Below are positions 45,737-54,774 of a DNA stretch of 64,000 nt, in pieces; within the stretch, counting starts at the first letter, position 1, and every line of letters starts with the position of its first letter. Made by a program: the position numbers and the translations under genes. Below the pieces are notes generated by a model. That model was given only the letters and a program-made list of their open reading frames with translations. It made no database searches and had not been told where the DNA came from. This DNA is from JAMXLO01 sp963812505 (GTDB taxonomy: Bacteria > Pseudomonadota > Alphaproteobacteria > Acetobacterales > Acetobacteraceae). The DNA lies in NCBI GenBank assembly GCA_963812505.1, contig CAWEVM010000008.1, positions 248,001 through 312,000 of the forward strand. Reading direction: 5' to 3'.

Positions 45737-46084
45737 ATGCGCTCTCTGCGACAGACACCCCCTGCTCTCGCTTGGCCGTCGCTGAATCACTCGCAAGGAC
45801 GGCTGCTGGGATTGCCGTTCGTGCTGGCCGCCTTGGGACCGTGTCTCGTGTTCGGCTGGCAGGCGTGCCTTGCCGCGCTGACGATAGCGACCCTGGCGAC
45901 CTTCCTGGTATATGTGCCGTTGACGGCTCTGGTACTGAACGGCGGCAGCGCACTGGCCGAGGAAGCGCCTGTGCCGGCGCTCACAGCGCGGGCCTATGCC
46001 GTGTTGCTGGTGCTGTGGACGGCGACGGCGTGGCTTGGTGCATATGCCGCGCCGTATCTGCATCAGAGCGCCATCCAAGCGTAG
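45737..46084 (+). CDS. Small membrane protein at the end of the sulfite reductase operon
   Basis: A 115-residue protein beginning two bases after the cysI stop. The ATG at 45737 is preferred over an earlier TTG that overlaps the stop. It has three hydrophobic segments (LLGLPFVLAALGPCLVFGW, CLAALTIATLATFLVYVPL, AYAVLLVLWTATAWLGAYAA). No family is recognised. Its place in the operon suggests a role linked to sulfur or haem, for instance transport, but that is only inference from position. Confidence 0.65.
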   Translation: MRSLRQTPPALAWPSLNHSQGRLLGLPFVLAALGPCLVFGWQACLAALTIATLATFLVYVPLTALVLNGGSALAEEAPVPALTARAYAVLLVLWTATAWLGAYAAPYLHQSAIQA

Positions 46085-46242
46085 AGGAACCCGCCGCCTC
46101 GAACGGCGCGCGAACAACTGCACGTGAGGAAGGACGACAGCGGCAGCGGGGCGCGTCCCCCTATTCGCGGTCACGGCGGCGATTCGGAGCGTCCGTCGCC
46201 GCGGTCGCGTAGGCGTTCCAACTGCAAAGGGAGGATTTCGCC

Positions 46243-47367
46243 GTGCACTCACATTCCCTACGCCAGCAAGTGTTGTCGCCGACCACCTTTACGCAGACCA
46301 ACCTGATCTCGGACGGCTCGCCCCAAGCAGGACCGGCCCGACAGACCGATCCGAACCTGATCAACCCGTGGGGCGTTGCCTACAGCGCGACCGGACCGTT
46401 CTGGATCTCCGAGAACAACTCCGGTGTCTCAAGCATCGACAGCGTCACCGCCAGCGGTGTGACGCTCAACGTGATCCCACCGGTGACCATCGCGCCACCA
46501 ACGACAGATAGTGGATCAGCGGCACCGACAGGCCAGGTGTTCAACTCGCTCGCGTCAACCGGCGCCTTCATGTTGCAGGACGGGTCGCCCGCGAGTTTCC
46601 TGTTCGCGACCGAGGATGGCACGATCTCCGGCTGGAACCCTGCCGCGGGCACCCAGTCCATCATCGCGGTCAACGAATCAGCCAATCCGGCCGATGGCAA
46701 CGAGGCGCAGGGTGTTGGCGCGGTCTATAAGGGTCTGGCGCTTGCCGACACCGACAACAGCCCGATGCTGTACGCGGCCAACTTCCGTCACGGGACTGTC
46801 GATGTCTACGACCAGAACTTCAACGCGGTGAACAGCTTCACCGACACCAACCTTCCTGCGGGCTATGCGCCCTTCAACGTGCAGGTACTGGACGGCAAGC
46901 TGTTCGTGACATTCGCGTTGCAGGACGACGCAAAACATGACGACGTCGCGGGTCCTGGCAATGGCTTCGTGGACGAATTCGATCTCCAGGGTCACCTGCT
47001 GGCGCGCGTCGCGTCGGGTGGATCGCTCGATTCGCCCTGGGGCCTCGCCATTGCGCCTTCGAGCTTTGGTACGTTTGGCGGCGATCTGCTGGTCGGCAAC
47101 TTCGGCGACGGCACCATCGAAGCGTACAACCTGAAGAATGACCAGTTTGTCGGCAACCTGACCGATGCGAGCGGCAACCCGATCGTGATCCCGGATCTTT
47201 GGGAGTTGATTCCGGGCAATAACGGATCGGCGGGCAACTCAAACACAATATACTTTACCGCGGGTGTGCAAGACGAGATGCACGGCCTGTTCGGCAGCCT
47301 GACTGCGAACCCGACGTCGAGCCCGGTGGCGATGACCGACGCCGCCTCGCATCACATGACCGGCTGA
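46243..47367 (+). CDS. TIGR03118-type beta-propeller protein
   Basis: A 374-residue protein starting at GTG after AAAGGGAGGA. It has the TIGR03118 pattern: TDPNLINPWGVAYSATGPFWISENNSG, FLFATEDGTISGWNPA, GVYKGLALA-like AVYKGLALADTDNSPMLYAANF, SPWGLAIAPSSFGTFGGDLLVGNFGDG and YFTAGVQDEMHGLFGSL. The family is of unknown function and its members are usually exported, often PEP-CTERM-linked. Here I see no hydrophobic signal peptide and no C-terminal anchor. It ends 12 bases from a convergent gene. Confidence 0.85.
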   Translation: MHSHSLRQQVLSPTTFTQTNLISDGSPQAGPARQTDPNLINPWGVAYSATGPFWISENNSGVSSIDSVTASGVTLNVIPPVTIAPPTTDSGSAAPTGQVFNSLASTGAFMLQDGSPASFLFATEDGTISGWNPAAGTQSIIAVNESANPADGNEAQGVGAVYKGLALADTDNSPMLYAANFRHGTVDVYDQNFNAVNSFTDTNLPAGYAPFNVQVLDGKLFVTFALQDDAKHDDVAGPGNGFVDEFDLQGHLLARVASGGSLDSPWGLAIAPSSFGTFGGDLLVGNFGDGTIEAYNLKNDQFVGNLTDASGNPIVIPDLWELIPGNNGSAGNSNTIYFTAGVQDEMHGLFGSLTANPTSSPVAMTDAASHHMTG

Positions 47368-47379
47368 ACGAAGCAGCAA

Positions 47380-47757
47380 TCAGGCGAGATTGCCGGAGAG
47401 CTCGGAGCTTTGCACTGTGTCCGGCTCGTCCAGAACGGGCCGGATCCAGTTCAGCGCAGCCCGCAGTGTGCGGAAGCGATGCACCTTATCCCAGGCTGGC
47501 GCTGCGGTGACGGCCCAGAAGAGCGACTCGGTCGGCGCAAAGGCCAGAAACGCCGGATGCTTGCTCGAACGCAGCACCACTACGATGCGGCCGACAATAT
47601 TCGGATCGTCGCCGCGTCGCTCGCTGATGAACGCACGTTCGACATCGAGATCCGCCCGTTGTGTTGCGGCAAACCATTCGGCGAGCAGCACCTGCTCCTC
47701 ACGCGACACCGTGCGCGGGGGAAACGTGAGGATGACATTATCGGCAGGCGAAGGCAT
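47380..47757 (-). CDS. Hypothetical protein
   Basis: A 125-residue protein with no family I recognise. It is mixed alpha/beta with IVGRIVVVLRSSKHPAFLAFAPTESLFWAVTAAP in the middle and an Arg-containing helix near the end (FRTLRAALNWIRPVL). No signal peptide or membrane segment. Convergent with the propeller gene and 73 bases upstream of the convergent enoyl-CoA hydratase stop; probably transcribed alone. Confidence 0.55.
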   Translation of the reverse strand: MPSPADNVILTFPPRTVSREEQVLLAEWFAATQRADLDVERAFISERRGDDPNIVGRIVVVLRSSKHPAFLAFAPTESLFWAVTAAPAWDKVHRFRTLRAALNWIRPVLDEPDTVQSSELSGNLA

Positions 47758-47830
47758 GACCGCACTCGGATGTCGTGAGGATTCCGTAACGTATCTTCAG
47801 CAAGTTACAAAATCCCTGCACCCGAGTTAC

Positions 47831-48685
47831 CTAATCGGAATCAGGCCCCTCGACCGCGGCAAACCCGTTGCCGAACACCGCGTCGCGCTTCTGGAAGGCG
47901 TACTTCACCCCATGCGTGCGCATCGTCTGGCGGAATTCGCGCGCCATCGGCGCGTTGTGACCACGCGCATCGATCTCCGCGCCGATGCGCTGCAAGGTGC
48001 GCGCGCCCATCAGCTCCAGTCCGAGATTGACCAGCCGCTTGTTGGCCGACAACAAATGCGGATCCACCATCCCCATACGCTCCGCCAGTCGCATCACCTC
48101 GGCTGTCAGTTCCGCCGCAGGCACGGATTTCATCGCCAGCCCGATCCGCGCCGCGTCCGCGCCTGTGACACTGTCGCCGGTGAACAACAGGCGCTTTGCC
48201 CATTGCGGGCCGCAGTGATACAGCCACATGCTGCCAGGCGGGGTACCGAGGTCGCGTACGGGCGGGAAGCCGATCCGCGCATCATCGGCGACGATGACCA
48301 TGTCGCACAGCCATGCGAGATCGGTGCCTATGCCGATGCACGTGCCGTGCACCTGTGCGATCACCGGCTTGTGCATGTCGAACAGCGTGATGCGCAATCG
48401 CTGACCCTGCTCGAGGCGCCACACATCGTCGTCGATCTCCTGCCGGCCGCGATAGTCTTCGCCGCGACCTGACGAGTACTCGCTGAGATCGGCACCGGCG
48501 CAGAAATGCGGACCAGCACCGCGCAGGATGACGCTGTGGACCGGATTGTATTCGTCGGCCTCGAACAGTGCCTCATGCAGCTCACGCAACAGCTTGCCGC
48601 TGAGCGCGTTGCGCTTCTCCGGACGGTTTAGAGTGACGATGGCGGTCTTGCCGGTGATCTCGTAGGTTATCTGGTCGAATTGCAT
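47831..48685 (-). CDS. Enoyl-CoA hydratase/isomerase family protein
   Basis: A 284-residue crotonase-fold protein. The N-terminal strand-rich start is ITGKTAIVTLNRPEKRNALSG. The two oxyanion-hole regions are PHFCAGADLSEY and HGTCIGIGTDLAWLCD, typical of the superfamily. It lies divergent from the enolase-superfamily gene with a 65-base gap and near an acyl-CoA transferase pair, so a beta-oxidation or ring-cleavage product step is plausible. The precise reaction cannot be told. Confidence 0.9.
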   Translation of the reverse strand: MQFDQITYEITGKTAIVTLNRPEKRNALSGKLLRELHEALFEADEYNPVHSVILRGAGPHFCAGADLSEYSSGRGEDYRGRQEIDDDVWRLEQGQRLRITLFDMHKPVIAQVHGTCIGIGTDLAWLCDMVIVADDARIGFPPVRDLGTPPGSMWLYHCGPQWAKRLLFTGDSVTGADAARIGLAMKSVPAAELTAEVMRLAERMGMVDPHLLSANKRLVNLGLELMGARTLQRIGAEIDARGHNAPMAREFRQTMRTHGVKYAFQKRDAVFGNGFAAVEGPDSD

Positions 48686-48750
48686 GCTGCTTCCTCCCTC
48701 GCTTCGTCGCCTGTAATGTCGACGGCAACCATGCGCCGAGGAGGAAAGCG

Positions 48751-50040
48751 ATGCCAGAGTTGAAGATTGCCCGGATAGAGACGTTCCTGTTCGATCCCGG
48801 CCTGGCGAAGAACCTGCTGTTCTGCCGTGTGGAGACCGAGGAAGGCATCCACGGTTGGGGCGAAGCCTATGTCACGCCGGGCAAGGAGCCGGTGATCGAG
48901 CATCTGCTCCAGGTCATGGCGAAATATATGATCGGTCGCAGCGCGTTCAACATCCGCCATACCGCGCAGGTGGTGTTCGACGACTACGCGATGCGGCGTG
49001 CGTCGCTCGACCTGCTGTCGGCGTGGAGCGCAATCGAAATCGCGCTGTGGGACATTGTTGCCAAGCACGCGAAGCTGCCGCTTTACAACCTGCTCGGCGG
49101 CGCGTCGCGGGAACGGGTGAAGGTCTATGCCAATGGCTGGTCTAGCGGCAGCGAGTCGATCGAGCAAAACCTGGAACGCGCGCTGAAGGTGAAGGAGATG
49201 GGCTTCACCGCGCTGAAGTGGGACCCGTTCCCAGGGCCGTGGCGCAACTTCATCCATCGCGAGGACGAAGATCACGTCGTGCGATATGTGAGGAAGATGC
49301 GCGAGACGCTGGGGCCGGAATTCGGGCTGCTGGTGGAGGTGCATCGCAGGCTGGCGCCGATACATGCGATCCGCATCGGCAAACGCCTCGCCGAGTTCGA
49401 CATCGGATGGTACGAGGAACCGTGCCTCTGCGACAACATCGAACTGGTGGCGGAGGTGCGGCGTGCACTGCCTGGCGTGCCGATTGTCACGGGGGAGGCG
49501 ATCTACTCGAAGGAGGCATTCGCTCAGGCGCTGGCGGCGCGAGCCGCGGACATCATCAATCCGGACATCTGCAATTGCGGCGGCATCGGCGCGATGCTCG
49601 ACATCGCCGCGATGGCGCAGCCGCACGCCGTGGCGGTGGCGCCGCACAATTATAATTCCACGCTCGTCGGGGCGGCGGCGACGGTGCAGCTTTCGGCGAT
49701 GATCCCGAACTTCTGGATCGCCGAATTCTTCATCAACCTGAAGCCGGCCTGTGACGAGATTGCGGTGCAGCCGCTGGTGGTGAAGGACAGTTTTGTCGAG
49801 CTGCCGACGACGCCAGGGCATGGTATCGACCTCGACGTGGAGCGGCTGCGCAAGCGGCCGTATCGCGACATGGGTTCGCGCACCGGCAAGACCCTGCGGA
49901 GTTATACCGACGAGTTTCCGCGAAAGAACTATGTGATCGGGGCGACGCGGACGGGGTACCGAGGGGCGGGAGGCACCCCCTCCCCGACCCTCCCCCGCTT
50001 TGCGGGAGAGGGAGTGAAACAGAACACGCCGAGCCCTTGA
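48751..50040 (+). CDS. Enolase-superfamily (mandelate racemase/muconate lactonising) dehydratase-like protein
   Basis: A 429-residue protein with the MR/MLE architecture: an N-terminal cap and a C-terminal barrel. The metal ligands are E196 (LLVEVHR), E223 (YEEP) and E249 (VTGEAIY). H198 and H299 (VAPHNYN) are likely acid/base residues, and K156 lies in TALKWDPF. This resembles sugar-acid dehydratases rather than true mandelate racemase. The last 20 or so residues (GGTPSPTLPRFAGEG and on) are encoded by a dispersed palindromic repeat and are probably not part of the ancestral enzyme, which likely ended near residue 400. Confidence 0.87.
   Translation: MPELKIARIETFLFDPGLAKNLLFCRVETEEGIHGWGEAYVTPGKEPVIEHLLQVMAKYMIGRSAFNIRHTAQVVFDDYAMRRASLDLLSAWSAIEIALWDIVAKHAKLPLYNLLGGASRERVKVYANGWSSGSESIEQNLERALKVKEMGFTALKWDPFPGPWRNFIHREDEDHVVRYVRKMRETLGPEFGLLVEVHRRLAPIHAIRIGKRLAEFDIGWYEEPCLCDNIELVAEVRRALPGVPIVTGEAIYSKEAFAQALAARAADIINPDICNCGGIGAMLDIAAMAQPHAVAVAPHNYNSTLVGAAATVQLSAMIPNFWIAEFFINLKPACDEIAVQPLVVKDSFVELPTTPGHGIDLDVERLRKRPYRDMGSRTGKTLRSYTDEFPRKNYVIGATRTGYRGAGGTPSPTLPRFAGEGVKQNTPSP
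49976..50014. repeat. GC-rich palindromic dispersed repeat, copy d
   Basis: CCCCCTCCCCGACCCTCCCCCGC, TTT, GCGGGAGAGGGAG. CTCCCCCGC pairs with GCGGGAGAGGGAG around TTT. It lies inside the 3' end of the enolase-superfamily gene and encodes PSPTLPRFAGEG. Related to the copies at 6055, 11577 and 40805. Confidence 0.65.
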
Positions 50041-50043
50041 GCT

Positions 50044-51855
50044 TTATTTCGCGCGATTCAAATAAGTCGCCGCGTCGTCGTCGAGCAGCAGGCGATCGCG
50101 CTGCAACGCGCTGACAACCTCCTGCACGCGGGCGATATAGGCATCGTGCGTCGGATAGCGCTCCTCGAGCGAAGGGCGCGGATCGCCGGCACGCTCGCGT
50201 TCGGCTCGTGTCGCGGCAAATGCCAGATAAGTGCCGTCACGGTCGGCCAGTTCCCCGGCGGGCAGCGGGTCGCGGTACAGATTCCAGCCGGTGAACGTGC
50301 CGCGCGGTACGGCGATGTCGGGCAAGCGGATACCGGCGGTCTCGTTGCCGTCCGTATCGACCTGCGGCACCAGGGCCTGCCATTCGCGTGCAGGCGGCTG
50401 TGGATCGGTCCACTCGCCGGGCGCCACCACATCGTTCGCCGCACGCGGCGGCACCAGCATTGCAAGCTTCGGCCACGCCACCGCCTCGGTGCGTGTGAGC
50501 GTGCCGTCGGCTATGCGGGGCAGCCGCGACGGCGGCGGTTCTCGACCGTTCGTCACCCATTCGTCAAGCGCCACCAGCAACGCGCGGATCGCCGGCATCG
50601 GGTCGTGCCAGTTGCGCGGATTGGTGCATGGGCCGGCGTCGCGCGGCATGCCGGCCTTGCCGCCATGCTGCGTGCCCGGCAGGTAATAGCCGCGCACATT
50701 CGCCGGCAGCCCGGCATCGTGCGTGCCGTCGGGATCGGTGTGCAGCAGCGACGCGCCCTTCTGCCAGTATTCCGTCGAGGTGTTGGTCTCGATGACCTTG
50801 GGATCACTGTCGTCATCGCGCATCAGCGCAGCAGTGGCGAAGGGAAATTCCACCTCGGGGAACCCATGATCCTCGTGCCACGTTCGGGTGCGCGCAGGCT
50901 GGCCAAATTCGGTGTTGAAGAAGACACGGCCGATGCCGGCGACATGGATGAGCATGCCATCGAACACGCGCGCGCCCGCTTCGTCGCGATTGAAACCCTG
51001 CGCGAGGTGATCGCGCAGATAGCGCCCGGCCTGCGAGATGCCGAAGCCCAGCGCGTGCGTCGGCTGACGACCGAGCAGGTCGCGCCCGGCCGCGCTGTTG
51101 CGAAGATGACTGACGATGTCGCGCGTGGCGGCAAAGCCGATGCCCAATACGCGCGGGTTGGTCGCATGGTAGCGCAGTTCGTAGATCGAGCCGGGTTCGG
51201 GCGCGGCGCCTTGCGCCAGACGAATCGTGCGCGCATCGACGAACCCGAATGCTGCAGGTTGCCGCGGCGCCGTCTGGGTACGCCGTACTGTCAGCACGGC
51301 ATCGTCATGCGTGGCCGCTTCATAGGTCAGGCGGAACTGCTTGAGATCGCCGCCGCGCGTACCGGAGATGAATTCCTCGCGGATGCGCCGCACGATCGGC
51401 GCGCCGTCGTCGGTGGCGATCGGCGCGTCCAACCCAAGTCCGCCATTGGCATGTGGCGCACCCGGGTCCCAGCCGGACCACAGCAAGGTGAATCCGCGCC
51501 GCAGCGGCAATGCGTTGCCGAGATCCGCCGCAGCCGATGGTTGGTTGCCGGCCTTGCCGGCGCACAGGTTGGCGAACAGCATCATCCGGCCGCGGTTGTT
51601 CACCTCGTAGAGGATGCGGCCATTGCCGTGCTCGGGATTGGCCGGACGAAGGATGCTGATGTCGCTGCGGTACTCGACCATGCCGCGCGCGTTGCGCGGT
51701 GCCTTGTCGATGTTGACGATGCCGCGATTGGCCGGATGCGTCGGATCGAGTTCGCCGATAGCAATGCCGTCGAGCCGCTCATAGGCGCCGGTCGCACCGA
51801 ATTCGGCACCGCCAACCAACGGTGCACGCGCGGTGATCTCGATCGCAGTGATCAT
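50044..51855 (-). CDS. Large alpha/beta-hydrolase-domain protein (Abhydrolase_10 type)
   Basis: A 603-residue protein. It has VEYRSDISILRPANPEHGNGRILYEVNNRGRM, GFTLLWSGWDP, ATNPRVLGIGFAATRDIVSHLR, HALGFGISQAGRYLRDHLAQGFN (nucleophile Ser274) and YYLPGTQHGG, matching a family of long alpha/beta hydrolases of unknown substrate. No signal peptide in this member, although relatives often have one. It follows the CoA-transferase B gene by 31 bases on the same strand, so it may hydrolyse an ester in the same catabolic route. Confidence 0.85.
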   Translation of the reverse strand: MITAIEITARAPLVGGAEFGATGAYERLDGIAIGELDPTHPANRGIVNIDKAPRNARGMVEYRSDISILRPANPEHGNGRILYEVNNRGRMMLFANLCAGKAGNQPSAAADLGNALPLRRGFTLLWSGWDPGAPHANGGLGLDAPIATDDGAPIVRRIREEFISGTRGGDLKQFRLTYEAATHDDAVLTVRRTQTAPRQPAAFGFVDARTIRLAQGAAPEPGSIYELRYHATNPRVLGIGFAATRDIVSHLRNSAAGRDLLGRQPTHALGFGISQAGRYLRDHLAQGFNRDEAGARVFDGMLIHVAGIGRVFFNTEFGQPARTRTWHEDHGFPEVEFPFATAALMRDDDSDPKVIETNTSTEYWQKGASLLHTDPDGTHDAGLPANVRGYYLPGTQHGGKAGMPRDAGPCTNPRNWHDPMPAIRALLVALDEWVTNGREPPPSRLPRIADGTLTRTEAVAWPKLAMLVPPRAANDVVAPGEWTDPQPPAREWQALVPQVDTDGNETAGIRLPDIAVPRGTFTGWNLYRDPLPAGELADRDGTYLAFAATRAERERAGDPRPSLEERYPTHDAYIARVQEVVSALQRDRLLLDDDAATYLNRAK

Positions 51856-51886
51856 GGCAATATCTCCAATCAGCGCCTGTAGCGGG

Positions 51887-52531
51887 TCAAAGCAGATGCA
51901 GCTTGGCCTCGGTGCGGGCCTGCAATGCCTCCAGAGTCAGCCCCGGGATCATATCGCGCACCGCGAAACCGTCCGGGGTCACGTCGAGCACCGCCAGGTT
52001 GGTATAGACGCGCCTGACCACGCCCTTCGCGGTCAGCGGGTAGGTGCAACGCTGGCGAATGCGTGGCTCGCCCTCCCTGGTAGTGTGTTCCATCACCACC
52101 CAGAGGCGTTGCGCGCCGATCGCCAGATCCATTGCGCCGCCGACCTGCTTCACCGGCTCGTCGGCAGAGCGCGCCCAGTTCGCGAGGTCGCCGTTCTCTG
52201 CCACCTCGAAGGCGCCGAGTACGCACAGGTCCAGATGTCCGCCGCGCGCGATGGCGAAGCTGTCGGCATGGTGCACATAGGAGCCGCCGGTGCGCAGCGT
52301 GACATGCGTGGTGCTGGCGTTGATGAGAAACGGATTGACCGCATCGGCCGCCGGCGCGGGGCCGACGCCGATCACGCCATTCTCGGCGTGGAAAATGACC
52401 TCGCGCTCCGCCGGCACGAAATCGGCGACCAGTGTCGGGATGCCGATGCCGAGGTTGACCAGCCAGCCTTCAGGAATGTCCCGCGCGCACCAGGCCGCCA
52501 TGCCGTTGCGATCGAGTGGGGAGATTGCCAT
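51887..52531 (-). CDS. 3-oxoacid CoA-transferase subunit B
   Basis: A 214-residue subunit. WLVNLGIGIPTLVADFVP and the catalytic-Glu motif HAENGVIGVGP (E50) define family-I CoA transferases, and GAFEVAENGDLANW is typical. It activates a 3-oxoacid by transferring CoA from succinyl-CoA or acetyl-CoA, together with subunit A encoded nine bases upstream. PcaIJ and ScoAB cannot be separated from sequence alone. Confidence 0.9.
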   Translation of the reverse strand: MAISPLDRNGMAAWCARDIPEGWLVNLGIGIPTLVADFVPAEREVIFHAENGVIGVGPAPAADAVNPFLINASTTHVTLRTGGSYVHHADSFAIARGGHLDLCVLGAFEVAENGDLANWARSADEPVKQVGGAMDLAIGAQRLWVVMEHTTREGEPRIRQRCTYPLTAKGVVRRVYTNLAVLDVTPDGFAVRDMIPGLTLEALQARTEAKLHLL

Positions 52532-52540
52532 GGAGCCCTT

Positions 52541-53200
52541 TCAGAGCGGCACGTGCAGCACGCGATTGACGAAGATGCCCGGCGTGACGATCGTCTCCGG
52601 CGCCAGTTCGCCCAGTGCCACGACATTGCGTGTCATCGCGATGGTGAGTTTCGCCGCCATCGCCATCACCGGATTGAAGTTGCGCGCGCTGTCGCGGTAG
52701 TTCAGGTTGCCCCAGCGATCGGCGCTCCATGCCTCGATCAGCGCGACATCACCAGGCAACGGATATTCCAGCAGACACAGCCTGCCACCGATCTCACGCG
52801 TTTCGCGTCCCTCCGCGAGCAGCGTGTCGGCGCCGGTTGGCGTGTAAAAGCCGGTGATGCCGGCGCCAGCGGCGCGCATGCGTTCCGCCATCGTGCCCTG
52901 CGGAATGATCTCCACCTCCAGTTCGCCCCGCTGGAACAGGCGGCCGGAGAGGCTCGCGGGACGCACGAAACTGCAGATCAAACGACGCACGCGGCCGAGT
53001 GACAGCAGTTGTTCAATTGCGCTGCCATCGCGTCCGCCGGCGACCGCCACGATGGTAAGATCACGCGCGCCTTGTGCGATGAGGCCGTCGAGCAGCGGCG
53101 TCGGAATGCCCACGTCGCCAAAGCCACCGAGCAGGACCGTGGAACCATCGGCAATGCCTGCCACGGCATCGGCCATGGAGTGCACGAACTTGTCGATCAT
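52541..53200 (-). CDS. 3-oxoacid CoA-transferase subunit A
   Basis: A 219-residue subunit with GSTVLLGGFGDVGIPTPLLDGL, RRLICSFVR, QGTMAERMRAAGAGITGFYTPTGADT and ADRWGNLNYRDSARNFNPVMAMAA. It is the first of the minus-strand A-B pair, and the long alpha/beta-hydrolase gene follows. With the enoyl-CoA hydratase and enolase-superfamily genes nearby, it suggests a catabolic island for a carboxylic acid. Confidence 0.9.
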   Translation of the reverse strand: MIDKFVHSMADAVAGIADGSTVLLGGFGDVGIPTPLLDGLIAQGARDLTIVAVAGGRDGSAIEQLLSLGRVRRLICSFVRPASLSGRLFQRGELEVEIIPQGTMAERMRAAGAGITGFYTPTGADTLLAEGRETREIGGRLCLLEYPLPGDVALIEAWSADRWGNLNYRDSARNFNPVMAMAAKLTIAMTRNVVALGELAPETIVTPGIFVNRVLHVPL

Positions 53201-53245
53201 GCACCGAGGCTAGCGCGGCGCGGAGACTGGGTCGAGACGCAGGCT

Positions 53246-53872
53246 CTACACTGCCTTCCCGCCGGCGGCCGGATGCAAGTTGTTCTGGATGCGGCCATAA
53301 GCGGTATTGGCGTCTTGGATGCGCTTCAGTTCGAGCGTGTTCAGCACGTCGGCGCCGGTGACATCAGCCATCGTCAGCGTGCCACTCTTGGCGGTGCGGA
53401 CGCCGTAGGCGGCGAGTTCCGCTGTGGACCACGGCTTGCTCACCGTGTCGGCGCTCGCGGTTGGGGGTAGTTGCAGCAGCGCCGTCGCAGCTTCCGCCGT
53501 GGTCCGGGCAGGTGTTGATGGGGCGTTTTCGGATGGGTGTCCCACCAGTGCTGTCTGCATGGTCTTGTCAACGTCGATGCCAGTGATCTTCTCGAATATC
53601 GTTGAGGCGACATTGGTGATCGCTCCGATGGGGCCGCCGAGCAGCGTGCTCACGACCAGAGAGCCGGCCCGGCGTACCATCTCGGGAATCTGGTCTCCCG
53701 TGACGGCGCGGTAGATCGTGCCGATGACCGGAAGATACTGGAGCGGGTTCAGCGCATGCAGAATGTCGTGGAACGAGATGGAATGGTTCGCCGCGGGTTG
53801 CGCCGGTTGGGCGTTCGCCGCGGATACGGTGATGGCGCCGTCCGTGCCGCCCGTTTCGCGGCGCGCGTCCAT
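53246..53872 (-). CDS. Hypothetical protein with a conserved NPLQYLPVIGTIYRAVTGD motif
   Basis: About 208 residues from the ATG at 53872; a GTG nine bases earlier is also possible. After a low-complexity Ala/Pro-rich start it has a block of small hydrophobic and Gly residues (HALNPLQYLPVIGTIYRAVTGDQIPEM, LGGPIGAITNVASTIFEKITG). I recall this block from uncharacterised proteobacterial proteins, some near flagellar genes, without a known function. The C-terminal part (ADVLNTLELKRIQDANTAYGRIQNN) looks helical. No clear membrane segment. Confidence 0.6.
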   Translation of the reverse strand: MDARRETGGTDGAITVSAANAQPAQPAANHSISFHDILHALNPLQYLPVIGTIYRAVTGDQIPEMVRRAGSLVVSTLLGGPIGAITNVASTIFEKITGIDVDKTMQTALVGHPSENAPSTPARTTAEAATALLQLPPTASADTVSKPWSTAELAAYGVRTAKSGTLTMADVTGADVLNTLELKRIQDANTAYGRIQNNLHPAAGGKAV

Positions 53873-54078
53873 GCGCAGCACACCGCCTGTACGCGGAACG
53901 GGAGGGGCGACGGTAACTGCGCTGACCGCTTGAATGGTGACGTTCTGCCACTGACCAAAGGTCTGCCAACACTGGCACGGTTATGCTTGCAAGCGTCTTA
54001 CGCCGGCGGTGCTTGCCCGCAGGGGGAAATGTGGAGTGGGATGCGATCACCGGGATCGCCGCATGAAGGGGTAGGAAC

Positions 54079-54768
54079 ATGGCAAACATCGTGCTGGTTC
54101 ATGGCGCATATCAGGGAGGCTGGGTCTGGCAGCGCGTTGTGGCCCGGTTGAGCGCGGGTGGGCACCGCGTGTTCGCGCCGAGCTTGGATGGATGCGCGGA
54201 ACGCCGCCATGCGCTGCGGCCCGGAATCAGCACCGAGACGCACGGAGCGGAGATCGCCGAGTTGCTGTTCTTCGAGGACCTGAGCGACGTGGTGCTCGTG
54301 GGCACCAGCAGTGGCGGCATGGTCGTTTGCAGCGCGGCGGAGCGTGCGCGAGAGAGGGTCGGGCGACTGGTGTTCGCCGATGCGCTGGCGCTGTTGGATG
54401 GCGAGTGCATTCCTGACATCGTCAAGCGGGTGATGCGGGAGACGACCGATCTGGCCACCGGTCCGTCACGGGAGGATGCGGCCGGGCGGATGTTCGCCAG
54501 CCTCGATGACGCGACAAAGACCTGGGCGCTGGAGCGCTATACACCGCACCCGGCGGTGGCGATGAATGGCCGCGTAAAGTTGCCGAGCTTCTGGCAGCAG
54601 ACGTGGAAGGCGAGCGTCATCTGGTGTCGGCAGGCGGTCAATCCCGGCGAGGCGCATCAGCGCCGGGCGGCCGAGAAGCTGCACGCGACATGGCACGAGC
54701 TGGATACCGGGCACTATCCGATGCTGACGGCGGCGGATGAGCTGTCGCGGCTGATCGTGGAGGGCTGA
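54079..54768 (+). CDS. Alpha/beta hydrolase
   Basis: A 229-residue small alpha/beta hydrolase. It starts IVLVHGAYQGGWVW (oxyanion loop) and has VVLVGTSSGGMVV with nucleophile S78 and ELDTGHYPMLTAADELS with the catalytic His. It resembles MenH/esterase-like hydrolases such as SABP2/PGAP-like ones in size. The ATG has GTAGGA upstream. Its stop is seven bases from the convergent quinone-reductase gene. Confidence 0.85.
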   Translation: MANIVLVHGAYQGGWVWQRVVARLSAGGHRVFAPSLDGCAERRHALRPGISTETHGAEIAELLFFEDLSDVVLVGTSSGGMVVCSAAERARERVGRLVFADALALLDGECIPDIVKRVMRETTDLATGPSREDAAGRMFASLDDATKTWALERYTPHPAVAMNGRVKLPSFWQQTWKASVIWCRQAVNPGEAHQRRAAEKLHATWHELDTGHYPMLTAADELSRLIVEG

Positions 54769-54774
54769 TCCCGT

